From an uncultured Pelagibacteraceae bacterium (lineage in GTDB: Bacteria > Pseudomonadota > Alphaproteobacteria > Pelagibacterales > Pelagibacteraceae), in assembly GCA_902574685.1 (NCBI GenBank), contig CACGOO010000008.1, positions 1 to 46,837 of the forward strand: a stretch of DNA of 46,837 nucleotides. Reading direction: 5' to 3'. The translations under genes were made by a program, and so were the position numbers. Below the pieces are notes generated by a model, which did not search any database, had not been told where the DNA came from, and worked only from the letters and a program-made list of their open reading frames with translations. Positions 32,857-41,213 of the stretch are shown one piece after another (the first letter of the stretch is position 1; each line of letters starts with the position of its first letter).

Positions 32857-34596
32857 TTACTCTATTGATGATTTCTCTCTCTTGCTGGCAACAGCAGCAA
32901 CAATTGGACTTAATACAGGTTTAGCTTTTACATTTACGCAAGCAGTTTTACCGCTTGCAATAGCTCTTTTTAGTGCTGGACCCAATTCTTCTCTTTTCGT
33001 TACTAATTCTCCATGACCCCCAAAACCTTCAAATATGCTATGGAAAGGTATATCTCTAAAGTCTGTTGCAACTCTTTTTCCACTTTCAAATAGCCTTTCT
33101 TGTTGTTGACCAATTGATGCTAAGCCACCATTATTGTCAATAACAACTACGATTGGTTTCTTTTCAAAAAATGCAGTTTCTATAGACATGCCTCCAGATA
33201 AAAAGGCACCATCTCCACTAATTAAAATTACATTCGATTTAGGGTTATTATTTTTTGCAGACAATGCAAATGATACACCAACACCCAGCATACTAAATGT
33301 GCCAGGATGTAAAATTCCACCCAATTTTTTTCCTTGAGCTCCAGCTAAATTTATTGCGATCTCCGACCAGAAATGAGTATTTCCTCCATCAATTATAAGC
33401 CAATCTTTCTCATCCATTACGTCTTGAACGTCTAACGCTAATTGCAGTGGATGAATTTTTCCACCATTTTTTTTTGCTTTATCTGCCTCAATTTTTAATT
33501 CATTTAAAGATTTATCTACCCAATCTTTCTTCTTATTTTTATTATCTTGAAACCAAATATTTCCTAAATTCCATTTATTATTTTTCTTTAAATTACATAA
33601 AGTATCTAAAAATACTCCTGGATCACATAAAAGGTTATGATCAGCTGCTCTATTAAATTCAATTTCTTCATGAGAACCATTAATACAAACTAAAGTTGTT
33701 GTTTTTGGAATGAAAGGAGGGTTACCAAAGTTCATTTGGTTATCTAATCTTGCACCAATCATCAAAATTAAGTCTGAATTATGTAATGCAAATTCCGAGG
33801 GTGGATATTGGTGAATATCTGCTAAACCCATATATGCATTTGCTTCTTCTCCTAAAAGTTTTTGATGGTAAGGCACATTAAAAACTGGGATATTTAAACT
33901 TTCACCAGCAGTCTCTAAATTTTTTTCTGAATTTGACCACCAAACACCATGCCCCCCAATTATGACAGGTTTTTTTGCATTACATGCTAACTCAAGTATT
34001 TTTGATAGAGCATTTGGATCTGGCCATGCTTTAGCAACTGGCTTTGCTTTATGTGAAAATGGTCTTTCTTCAAGTCCAACATTTTCCTCAAATGAAGAAA
34101 ACATTATATCCACTGGTAAACTTAGATGAACAGCCCCAGGATATCCGTTCGTTGCAATTCTGTAAGCTTTATCTACAAATTCTCTAATTCTTGTTCCATC
34201 TGTAATGCTTGCGCTATATTTTGTAAGAGGAGCAGCTATTGAAACATCATCAATTTCTTTAAAGCCACCTGAGCCTTGTCTTTTTAAACTACTTGATCCA
34301 GTTATATAAATTATTGGTGTTCTTTCTCCCCATGCCTCCATCATTGATGGAACTGCATTTGCAAAACCTTCAGGTCCAACTAAACATACAGATGGTTTTC
34401 TTGTAATTCTTGTGTGTCCATCTGCTAAGTGTCCAGCTATTTGTTCATGAGGACAATTGACTACATCAATTTGACATTCCATGAAACCTTCAATTGCAGG
34501 ATTACAAAATCCACCTGATAGAGTAAAAACTTTATTAATACCTTTATCTTTTAATGCTCTTGCAATTAATGCCCCACCTCTTATTTTTTTTTCCAT
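32857..34596 (-). CDS. ThDP-dependent enzyme, acetolactate synthase-like
   Basis: 579 residues with three domains: N-terminal Pyr domain with the cofactor-activating Glu51 (CPHEQIAGHLADGH), central domain (about 190-340), and PP domain with the Mg/ThDP motif from Gly461 (GDGAFLSGGM) to Asn488-Asn489 (VIDNNGG). Because Glu51 is present it is not glyoxylate carboligase. The active-site loop sequences do not match true acetolactate synthase, and no ilvN-type subunit is present. It is 1 base after an FMN alpha-hydroxyacid dehydrogenase, so decarboxylation or ligation of the resulting 2-keto acid is a likely role; oxalyl-CoA decarboxylase or 2-hydroxyacyl-CoA lyase chemistry are alternatives. Confidence 0.87.
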   Translation of the reverse strand: MEKKIRGGALIARALKDKGINKVFTLSGGFCNPAIEGFMECQIDVVNCPHEQIAGHLADGHTRITRKPSVCLVGPEGFANAVPSMMEAWGERTPIIYITGSSSLKRQGSGGFKEIDDVSIAAPLTKYSASITDGTRIREFVDKAYRIATNGYPGAVHLSLPVDIMFSSFEENVGLEERPFSHKAKPVAKAWPDPNALSKILELACNAKKPVIIGGHGVWWSNSEKNLETAGESLNIPVFNVPYHQKLLGEEANAYMGLADIHQYPPSEFALHNSDLILMIGARLDNQMNFGNPPFIPKTTTLVCINGSHEEIEFNRAADHNLLCDPGVFLDTLCNLKKNNKWNLGNIWFQDNKNKKKDWVDKSLNELKIEADKAKKNGGKIHPLQLALDVQDVMDEKDWLIIDGGNTHFWSEIAINLAGAQGKKLGGILHPGTFSMLGVGVSFALSAKNNNPKSNVILISGDGAFLSGGMSIETAFFEKKPIVVVIDNNGGLASIGQQQERLFESGKRVATDFRDIPFHSIFEGFGGHGELVTKREELGPALKRAIASGKTACVNVKAKPVLSPIVAAVASKREKSSIE

Positions 34597-34597
34597 A

Positions 34598-35758
34598 TTA
34601 GTAAGTTGTATTCATAAAAAGTTTCTGTTCAATTATATCAGAAGAAACTTCATTAATATCATTTAATCCAACCAAACCTAAAGTTGTGCTTGTTTCTTCT
34701 TTAATTATATCTACAATTCTTCTTAACCCGCTAGCTCCATCAGCTCCCATGGCATACATTACAGGCCTTCCAATCATTGAAAAATCTGCTCCTAAAGCTA
34801 ATGATCTAACAATATCGCTCCCACTTCTTATTCCACTATCAAAAATAATTGGAAAATTATTTCCTACTGCCTCTCTAATAAAAGGTAAAATATTTATTGC
34901 TGCCGAGGCACTATCTAATTGTCTACCTCCATGATTTGAAACTTGGATAGCATCAGCTCCCATTTCTTTAATTTTAACTGCATCATCTGACGACATAACA
35001 CCTTTTATAATTAATTTGCCTTTCCATTTATTTCTTACTCTTTTTAAAGTTTCCCAATCTGTTTTTCCTCTACTTTCTTTTCTTTTAAAAATACCTTTTC
35101 CACTTTTTGAAGTTTCGTAATTCATTGGCTTTGGTATTCCATTGAGCAATGTAGATATTGACCAAACAGGATGAGTTGCAAAATCAAAAAATTGTTTAGG
35201 TCCAATTTTAAATGGATATGAAAATCCATTTTTATCATCTCTAGTTCTCCTAGATAAAACTGGAACATCAACAGTAAGTATAGCTACCTCATAACCTGTT
35301 TTTTCTGCTCTATCGAGCAATTCCATGACAAAAGCTTCATCCTGAAAAATATAAAGTTGAAGCCATGAATGACCTTCTGAAAGCTCATACATTTTTTCTA
35401 AGGTAGTTGTGGATGCCATCGATACACAGGTTGGAATATTATTTCTTGCACTTTCTTTTGCCAGCATTGAGTCTGCGCCTGGCCATGAAAGATTTGTCAT
35501 ACCCATTGGAGCAAAACCAAAAGGATAGTCATAGTTAAATCCAAGAATATTTTTTTTTAGTTTTCTTTCCTCTACATTTCTTAGAACTCTTGGCTCAAGA
35601 CGTATTTGATCTAAAGCAAAACTATTAATTTCTGATAACTTTTCATCTCCAGATGCACCATCAATAAAATCATAAACTATCTTTGGTAATCTTTTCTTTG
35701 ATAGTTTTTTTGCATCTTCAATACTAAAAATTTTTTTACTGGCTTTAATATTATCCAT
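34598..35758 (-). CDS. FMN-dependent alpha-hydroxyacid dehydrogenase (LldD/glycolate oxidase family)
   Basis: 386 residues of the FMN TIM-barrel family. FGFAPMGMTNLSWPGAD binds FMN, LQLYIFQDEAF and VAILTVDVPVLSRRTRD are family blocks, the catalytic His/Arg lie in QVSNHGGRQLDSASAAI, and the phosphate site is DSGIRSGSDIVRSLALGADFSMIGRP. It oxidises an L-2-hydroxy acid (lactate, glycolate, mandelate-like) to the 2-keto acid and passes electrons to quinone or oxygen. The coupling to a ThDP enzyme 1 base downstream recalls the mandelate dehydrogenase/decarboxylase pair. The start overlaps the peptidase E-like gene end by 8 bases. Confidence 0.9.
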   Translation of the reverse strand: MDNIKASKKIFSIEDAKKLSKKRLPKIVYDFIDGASGDEKLSEINSFALDQIRLEPRVLRNVEERKLKKNILGFNYDYPFGFAPMGMTNLSWPGADSMLAKESARNNIPTCVSMASTTTLEKMYELSEGHSWLQLYIFQDEAFVMELLDRAEKTGYEVAILTVDVPVLSRRTRDDKNGFSYPFKIGPKQFFDFATHPVWSISTLLNGIPKPMNYETSKSGKGIFKRKESRGKTDWETLKRVRNKWKGKLIIKGVMSSDDAVKIKEMGADAIQVSNHGGRQLDSASAAINILPFIREAVGNNFPIIFDSGIRSGSDIVRSLALGADFSMIGRPVMYAMGADGASGLRRIVDIIKEETSTTLGLVGLNDINEVSSDIIEQKLFMNTTY

Positions 35759-36446
35759 TTAAATTTTTTATATATGTTTTTAAACTTATCTTATCATGTC
35801 TAGTCACATAATAAGCGTCATGATTAATTCTTGAAGAATAAACTTCTGAAGGAACTCCGTCAATAAAAAGCACAGCCACACCATCATCAATAGCTATTCC
35901 ATCTGGTAAATTTCCATCTTTAATTTCTGAAATAAATTGTTGAAGTCGATTATTATCTGAAGAATGCGGTGTGCAACTTCCATCTAAAAAACTTATTCCT
36001 TTTAATGGACCTAACTCCTTATTGACTGAATCTGACAATATCCAATCAAACCAACAAACAGCTCCTGCACTTATTCCACTCAGAATTATTCCCTTTTCAT
36101 ATGCATCTTTAAATACTTTGATAAGATTATGTCTTTTCCAAATATTAATCATGTCAGAGGTATTACCACCTCCCACATAAATTATATCTTTGTTTAACAG
36201 CCATTCATTAAAACCTTCCACACTTGAACAGAGATTAAAATGAGATAATTTAAATTTTTTTGATTTAAATCTTTTATAAAAAAGATTGGTCTTTTCTTCA
36301 TTATCATTGCTAGCCGTAGGTAAAAAGCCGATATTAATTTTTGATTTATTGACTTGATTTATAACATATTCATCTAAGTCTTTATCAGACGAATGTGTAA
36401 ATCCACCACCACCAATTGCTATTATTATTTTTTTATTCCTGACCAC
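35751..36446 (-). CDS. Peptidase E-like (S51 family) protein
   Basis: 231 residues. The S51 nucleophile is Ser126 in the elbow LSGISAGAVCWF; IGGGGF at the N-terminus, IIYVGGGNTSDMI, and the later TPHSSDNNR and DDGVAVLF blocks agree with peptidase E/cyanophycinase-like proteins. PepE cleaves Asp-X dipeptides; with an oligopeptide-type transporter divergent from this operon, cleavage of an imported aspartyl or related amide is a reasonable idea. The start is GTG at 36446, inside the last 22 bases of the upstream DmdA-family gene; no ATG is available in frame. Confidence 0.87.
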   Translation of the reverse strand: MVRNKKIIIAIGGGGFTHSSDKDLDEYVINQVNKSKINIGFLPTASNDNEEKTNLFYKRFKSKKFKLSHFNLCSSVEGFNEWLLNKDIIYVGGGNTSDMINIWKRHNLIKVFKDAYEKGIILSGISAGAVCWFDWILSDSVNKELGPLKGISFLDGSCTPHSSDNNRLQQFISEIKDGNLPDGIAIDDGVAVLFIDGVPSEVYSSRINHDAYYVTRHDKISLKTYIKNLNG

Positions 36447-37648
36447 GGAGAAGGACCTGTTGGAATATCAATTTTTAAACCTCTTACAATTTCATTTTTA
36501 AAGTCATACATTGGTAAAGTGCATATTTCGCCTTTATGAATTTTATTATCATTGCAATCAACATTCACTATTAATCCTGGTTTATATTTTGTAGAATTCA
36601 TCAAAACAATTCCAACACCACATTTTTGAAAAGGTGACCAAGTGCTAGATGTAATTTTTCCAATTATTTCATTATTAAATTTTATGTAAGTTCCTTTTAA
36701 ACCTGTTCCATTTTCTACTCGTATTCCCCAACATCTTTTTTCTTTATCAGCATCCATCAATGCTGATTTTCCAATAAAATAATTTTTTTTTAAATCGACA
36801 TACTTACCTAACCCGACGTCATATGGATTTGTTTCATGGTTAAAGTCTTGCCCAGCTGATAATAATCCAGACTCTATTCTTTTACATCTGAAACCAGGGG
36901 TTCCTGTAAGTATCATTCCCATTTTTTTTCCTTCCTCAAGTATATAATCCCCTACTTTTTCAGTATTATTATTTTTTCTAAAATAAATTTCCCAACCAAG
37001 TTCATTACTAAAACCTGATCTACTTATGATTACCTTCTCATTTAGTATAGTTATTTCTTTCCAATCAAAATATTTCCAATTTTCAGGAAAAGTTTCTTTA
37101 CTTAAAACTTTTAAAAGATCCATAGATTTTGGACCTTGAATTTGACTTACCCAAACGTCTGGGTCAGATATTTTTACATTAAGATTATCAGTGTGCGCTT
37201 TATACCATGAAAAAAGATCACCATCAGCTTGAACAAACCAAAATTTATTTTCTTCAAGTTTTAGCAAAACTCCATCTGTCAGCATACCTCCATCATTGTA
37301 ACAAGCAAATTGGTACGAGCATCTTCCTACTTTTACTTTTGAGATATCTCTTGTGAATATTTTTTGTAAAAGTTTTTCTGCATCGGGACCAGATATTTCA
37401 TATGGATGTTCACCAGTATGACGAAAAATCACCTCTTGTCTTACTTTCCAATACATTTCGTCAGCAGTAGCGTGTGAAAGCACTTCTGGATTTAATCTTC
37501 CTGCATAAAATGAATACTCAGGATCGTAGGGAAGTTCTTGATATGCTAGAGGATGTATTCCTACAGTTCTTGCAAGTTCAACAACTTTATTATCATTAGA
37601 TTTTAAAGGTTTTACTGAAAATCTGACTTTGTTTAATTCGTTTTGCAT
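36425..37648 (-). CDS. GcvT/DmdA-family aminomethyltransferase-like protein
   Basis: 407 residues. GcvT-type folate-binding fold with HPYEISGPDAEKLLQKIFTRD, GGMLTDGVLLKLEENKFWF, VSQIQGPKSMDLL, ISRSGFSNELGWEIYF, GFRCKRIESGLLSAGQDFNH and the C-terminal barrel (KCGVGIVLMNS). It has a 50-residue N-terminal extension relative to GcvT and differs clearly from the DmdA-family protein at 31353, so the two probably act on different methyl donors or successive demethylations. It is the first gene of the operon and is divergent from the family-5 binding protein across 140 bases. Confidence 0.85.
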   Translation of the reverse strand: MQNELNKVRFSVKPLKSNDNKVVELARTVGIHPLAYQELPYDPEYSFYAGRLNPEVLSHATADEMYWKVRQEVIFRHTGEHPYEISGPDAEKLLQKIFTRDISKVKVGRCSYQFACYNDGGMLTDGVLLKLEENKFWFVQADGDLFSWYKAHTDNLNVKISDPDVWVSQIQGPKSMDLLKVLSKETFPENWKYFDWKEITILNEKVIISRSGFSNELGWEIYFRKNNNTEKVGDYILEEGKKMGMILTGTPGFRCKRIESGLLSAGQDFNHETNPYDVGLGKYVDLKKNYFIGKSALMDADKEKRCWGIRVENGTGLKGTYIKFNNEIIGKITSSTWSPFQKCGVGIVLMNSTKYKPGLIVNVDCNDNKIHKGEICTLPMYDFKNEIVRGLKIDIPTGPSPWSGIKK

Positions 37649-37788
37649 TTATAAATATGAAAAAGTCTATATTAATTAAAATATCTATTCAATTAGTAGA
37701 TGAATCACTACATTTTGCATGTTGTTATCTAGTTCTGGAATTGTTATCTTTTTGATTATTTAAACAACTAAAGAAAAAGAGGGAACTT
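37649..37788. promoter_or_regulatory. Divergent promoter region with a 9-base direct repeat
   Basis: The longest intergenic gap of the window separates the seven-gene minus-strand operon from the plus-strand transporter operon. TTGTTATCT occurs twice (37722-37730 and 37741-37749), 19 bases apart, a spacing near two helical turns that suits a regulator dimer. TTGTTA at the first copy and TATCTT at the second could also be a weak -35/-10 pair with 17-base spacing. A GAGGGA ribosome site (37779-37784) precedes the ATG at 37789. Confidence 0.4.
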
Positions 37789-39276
37789 ATGAAATACATA
37801 CTTAAAGTTTTTTCAGCGACATTTATGTCTCTGATATTATCTTTTTCTATTGCCAATGCATCAAGTGGAGTATTTAAAGTATCACATGATCTTGGATTTG
37901 GAAAAGATACTAACTTAGATGCCATAACTAAAGGGCGTTTATTTCAAGTTGTCATCAAAACACAAAATAGATTAGTAAGACCTGATATGAACGGTGTACC
38001 ATCACCTTCATTATCAACAGATTGGAGTGCTAATTCTGATGCAACTGAATGGACATTTAATTTAAGAAAAGGAATATATTTCCATGATGGGTCAGCTTTT
38101 GATGCCCCAGATGTTAAATATTCTTTGATGAGAGCTAAAGATCCTGATATCGGATCTCCAGTCAGAAAAAGTTTAAATGTTGTAGAAGAGATTGAAGTAG
38201 TCGATCAGCATACTGTTAAAATGAAGTTATCGACTTCATTTGCTGACTTTCCATTATTATTAACCGATTACAGATTAAGAATGATACCTGAAGGATCAGG
38301 AGACACTATTGGACAAACTGGAGTTGGTACTGGACCATTTATAGTTGATAAATTTGATCCAGAAGGCACAACAATTCTAAAAGCTAACCCAGATTATTGG
38401 GAAGGTGCACCAGGAGTTGCGGAAGTTCATGTTATTGCGATTCCAGATGCTCAAGCAAGAATTCAAGCTCTTTTAACGGGTCAAATTGATATGAACAGAT
38501 ATGTTCCATTCAATCAAAAAAAGATATTTGACAGTAATTCAAAATTTACAACAACTGTAATTCCAACTGGAAACTGGAGAGGTGTGGTTATGAGAACCGA
38601 TACTGCTCCATTTGATAATCCAAAGGTCAGAAAAGCTTTTAGGTTAGCAGTTGATAGACAAGAACTTGTAGATCTAGTTATGGGTGGTGCAGCAACTGTA
38701 TCTTGTGATACACCTGTAATGCCTTCTGATCAATATCGTTTACAAATGGATTGTCCTCAAAATATTAGTAAAGCAAAAAATTTACTAAGAGAAGCAGGAT
38801 TTCCAAACGGAATTGAATTGACTGTTTACCCAGCAACTTTAGAACCAACTTGGCCTACGATTGCAGAAGTTGTTCAGCAACAAGTTGCAAAAGCAGGAAT
38901 TAAAGTTAATATTGAGATGGTACCATCCAAAGGTTATTGGAATGAAGTTTGGATGAAAAAGCCAGTTTCAATGACACGTTGGAACCAAAGACCAGCAGAT
39001 ACAATTTTGCATGAAGCATATCATAGTGGAGCTAAATGGAATGAATCTTATTTCAAAAATGCTGACTTTGATAAAAATTTAGCTGATGCTAGAAGTGAGT
39101 TGGATTTCAATAAAAGAAAAAAAGCATATCAAAATGCTCAAATGACTTTATGGGAGCAAAGTGGAACAATGATCCCATACCACGTATCTAGACTTGTAGT
39201 TACTTCATCAAAAGTTAAAAACCTTGATGCTGTAGACCATTTTTCTATACAGTGGCATAAAGTTAAAGTTGACTAA
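37789..39276 (+). CDS. Family-5 (peptide/opine-type) ABC binding protein
   Basis: 495 residues with a signal peptide (MKYILKVFSATFMSLILSFS, cleavage after ANA at about residue 25). SBP_bac_5 features include the WTFNLRKGIYFHDGSAFDAPDVKYSL block, VGTGPFIVDKFDPEG, NPDYWEGAPG and DNPKVRKAFRLAVDRQELVDLV. Family members bind di- and oligopeptides, opines, nickel or other compounds; the ligand here is unknown. As first gene it is followed by a strong terminator before the permease genes. Divergence from the DmdA/ThDP operon suggests it imports that pathway's substrate. Confidence 0.92.
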   Translation: MKYILKVFSATFMSLILSFSIANASSGVFKVSHDLGFGKDTNLDAITKGRLFQVVIKTQNRLVRPDMNGVPSPSLSTDWSANSDATEWTFNLRKGIYFHDGSAFDAPDVKYSLMRAKDPDIGSPVRKSLNVVEEIEVVDQHTVKMKLSTSFADFPLLLTDYRLRMIPEGSGDTIGQTGVGTGPFIVDKFDPEGTTILKANPDYWEGAPGVAEVHVIAIPDAQARIQALLTGQIDMNRYVPFNQKKIFDSNSKFTTTVIPTGNWRGVVMRTDTAPFDNPKVRKAFRLAVDRQELVDLVMGGAATVSCDTPVMPSDQYRLQMDCPQNISKAKNLLREAGFPNGIELTVYPATLEPTWPTIAEVVQQQVAKAGIKVNIEMVPSKGYWNEVWMKKPVSMTRWNQRPADTILHEAYHSGAKWNESYFKNADFDKNLADARSELDFNKRKKAYQNAQMTLWEQSGTMIPYHVSRLVVTSSKVKNLDAVDHFSIQWHKVKVD

Positions 39277-39288
39277 AAGTATTTAGAT

Positions 39289-39318
39289 AAAGGCCGCATA
39301 TAAGCGGCCTTTATTTTA
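39289..39318 (+). terminator. Intra-operon Rho-independent terminator after the family-5 binding protein
   Basis: A perfect 9-base stem (AAAGGCCGC, 39289-39297, with GCGGCCTTT, 39304-39312), loop ATATAA, then TTATTTTATT. It lies 12 bases after the binding-protein stop and about 45 bases before the DppB-like start, so it should limit expression of permease and ATPase. Confidence 0.92.
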
Positions 39319-39361
39319 TTTCTATTTAATTTATTTTTGTTAAAAAGTTCTAGTTAATCTT

Positions 39362-40318
39362 ATGCTTTTATTAATTTTAAAAAGAATTGGACTAGGGCTT
39401 ATCACTTTATTTATAGTCTCATTGATTACATTTGTAGGAGTTGAAGTTTTACCTGGGGATGCATGCACAACATATTTAGAAAGAGAAGCTTATGGAGCAG
39501 CTCTAGATGCTTGCATAAAAAGACTTGGTCTTGATGTTCCTGCTTATGAAAGATACTTGGACTGGGCATCAAATGTTATTAGAGGTGATTTTGGTTACTC
39601 TTTAAGTGGAGAAATGCCAATTAATGAGGTACTAGGTCCAAGAGTTAAAAACTCCTTAGTTTTAGCCTCTGTTTCAATACTTATCGGAATTCCTTTAGCA
39701 ATTGTGCTAGGAATAATAACTGCTCTTTGGAGAGATAAGCTTCCAGATATTATGATCTCAACTATCACAATATTTTCAATGACTATTCCTGAGTTTATTA
39801 GTGCTACTTTACTTATTTTAATTGTTGCAATTTGGCTTGGTTGGCTCCCAGGCATCGTGATTATACCATCGGATGCAACTTTTTATGAATTACTCTCGAA
39901 TATAATTTTACCTGTTGTTGCAATTTCAATGATTATGACTGCACACATGGCAAGAATGGTACGTTCAAGTGTAATACAAGTAATGGCTAGTGATTATGTG
40001 CAAATGGCAATTTTAAAAGGTGTTCCATATTGGAAAATGGTATTTAGACATGTATTACCAAATGCATTATTACCAGCAATAAATGTAGTGGCGTTAACAA
40101 TTGCTTGGTTGCTAGGTGGTGTTGTTGTTACAGAAGTTGTTTTTAATTATCCAGGCTTAGGCAGACTGGTAATTGAATCTATATCAAATAGAGATTTACC
40201 TGTTGTTCAAGCATTAGCAATAATATTGGCATCAATCTATGTGGGAATAAATTTAATAGCAGATTTAATGACACTCATGCTTAATCCAAGATTAAAAAGT
40301 TTACAGATAAGAAAATAA
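39362..40318 (+). CDS. DppB/OppB-like ABC permease
   Basis: 318 residues, six helices. The N-terminal helix and its following GVEVLPGDAC (the DppB LPGD motif), the RLGLDVPAYERYLDWASNVIRGDFGYS segment, and the coupling-helix region MASDYVQMAILKGVPYWKMVFRHVLPNALLP identify the DppB/OppB class. DACTTYLEREAYGAALDACI adds two Cys in the periplasmic loop that may form a disulfide. It pairs with the DppC-like gene that begins 1 base after its stop. Confidence 0.92.
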   Translation: MLLLILKRIGLGLITLFIVSLITFVGVEVLPGDACTTYLEREAYGAALDACIKRLGLDVPAYERYLDWASNVIRGDFGYSLSGEMPINEVLGPRVKNSLVLASVSILIGIPLAIVLGIITALWRDKLPDIMISTITIFSMTIPEFISATLLILIVAIWLGWLPGIVIIPSDATFYELLSNIILPVVAISMIMTAHMARMVRSSVIQVMASDYVQMAILKGVPYWKMVFRHVLPNALLPAINVVALTIAWLLGGVVVTEVVFNYPGLGRLVIESISNRDLPVVQALAIILASIYVGINLIADLMTLMLNPRLKSLQIRK

Positions 40319-40319
40319 A

Positions 40320-41213
40320 ATGGAGAGTAATTTAATTACAGAAGATAAACAAAAAAATAAGGTAGAAAAGGCTTTTGAGATTTTAAAAACTATGGCCTCC
40401 AAGCCTTCTGGATTAATTGGACTTACAATTGTTTTATTTCATGTAGTCTTAGCATTAATCAGCCCTTACATAGCGCCATATGATTATAAAGCAATTAGCC
40501 CAAATACTATGTTACTTGCACCTTCAGCCGAACATTGGTTTGGAACAGATAGCTTGGGTAGAGATGTTTTCACAAGAACAATACTTGGAGGGCGAACAGC
40601 TCTTACAGTAACATTCTTTGGATCACTTATAGCTCTTCTGTGGGGAGGCTTACTTGGAATTTTTTGTGGTTTAGTTGGAGGTAAAATTGACGATGTTGTT
40701 ATGAGAGTTGTTGATGCGTTTCTTTCTATTCCTTGGATACTTGCAATGCTATTAATTGTTTCTCTTTTAGGAACATCAACAGAGGTTTTAATTCCTGCAC
40801 TAGGTTTTTTTTATGGTAAAGGAATAGTAAGAGTTGCTAGAGCTGCTACTCACGATGTTATTGCTAAAGATTTTATAGTTTCAGCCAGAGCTAGAGGTCA
40901 TAGCAACATGTCTATTATTTGGAATGAAATTATTCCAAATGTTAGAGATGCTATATTAGTAGAGGGAGCAATGAGATGGTCATGGATGTTATTAGGATTT
41001 AGCTCATTGTCATTCTTAGGTTTTGGTGTAAGTCCACCAACACCTGATTGGGGTTTGATGATCTCCAATGCTAGAGGATTAATGTCGTTTGCATACTGGT
41101 CTGTAATTGCTCCAATTGTAGGATTAAGTTCGTTAATTATTGGAATAAATTTAACTGCTGATGCATTTGCAAAAGCTTTAGGAATTGATCGTTCAACCAA
41201 GGCACCTGTTTAA
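40320..41213 (+). CDS. DppC/OppC-like ABC permease
   Basis: 297 residues, six helices. After a charged 25-residue N-terminus, the first helix (about 33-52) precedes LLAPSAEHWFGTDSLGRDVFTRTILGGRTAL, the DppC hallmark. The coupling helix is in VSARARGHSNMSIIWNEIIPNVRDAI, and SFLGFGVSPPTPDWGLMIS is also diagnostic. It forms the transmembrane channel with the DppB-like protein. The stop codon directly abuts the ATG of the fused ATPase. Confidence 0.93.
   Translation: MESNLITEDKQKNKVEKAFEILKTMASKPSGLIGLTIVLFHVVLALISPYIAPYDYKAISPNTMLLAPSAEHWFGTDSLGRDVFTRTILGGRTALTVTFFGSLIALLWGGLLGIFCGLVGGKIDDVVMRVVDAFLSIPWILAMLLIVSLLGTSTEVLIPALGFFYGKGIVRVARAATHDVIAKDFIVSARARGHSNMSIIWNEIIPNVRDAILVEGAMRWSWMLLGFSSLSFLGFGVSPPTPDWGLMISNARGLMSFAYWSVIAPIVGLSSLIIGINLTADAFAKALGIDRSTKAPV

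Noticed and set aside
32857..34596. Glyoxylate carboligase (would fit purine degradation)
   Set aside because: Gcl lacks the cofactor-activating Glu, whereas this protein has Glu51 in CPHEQIAG.
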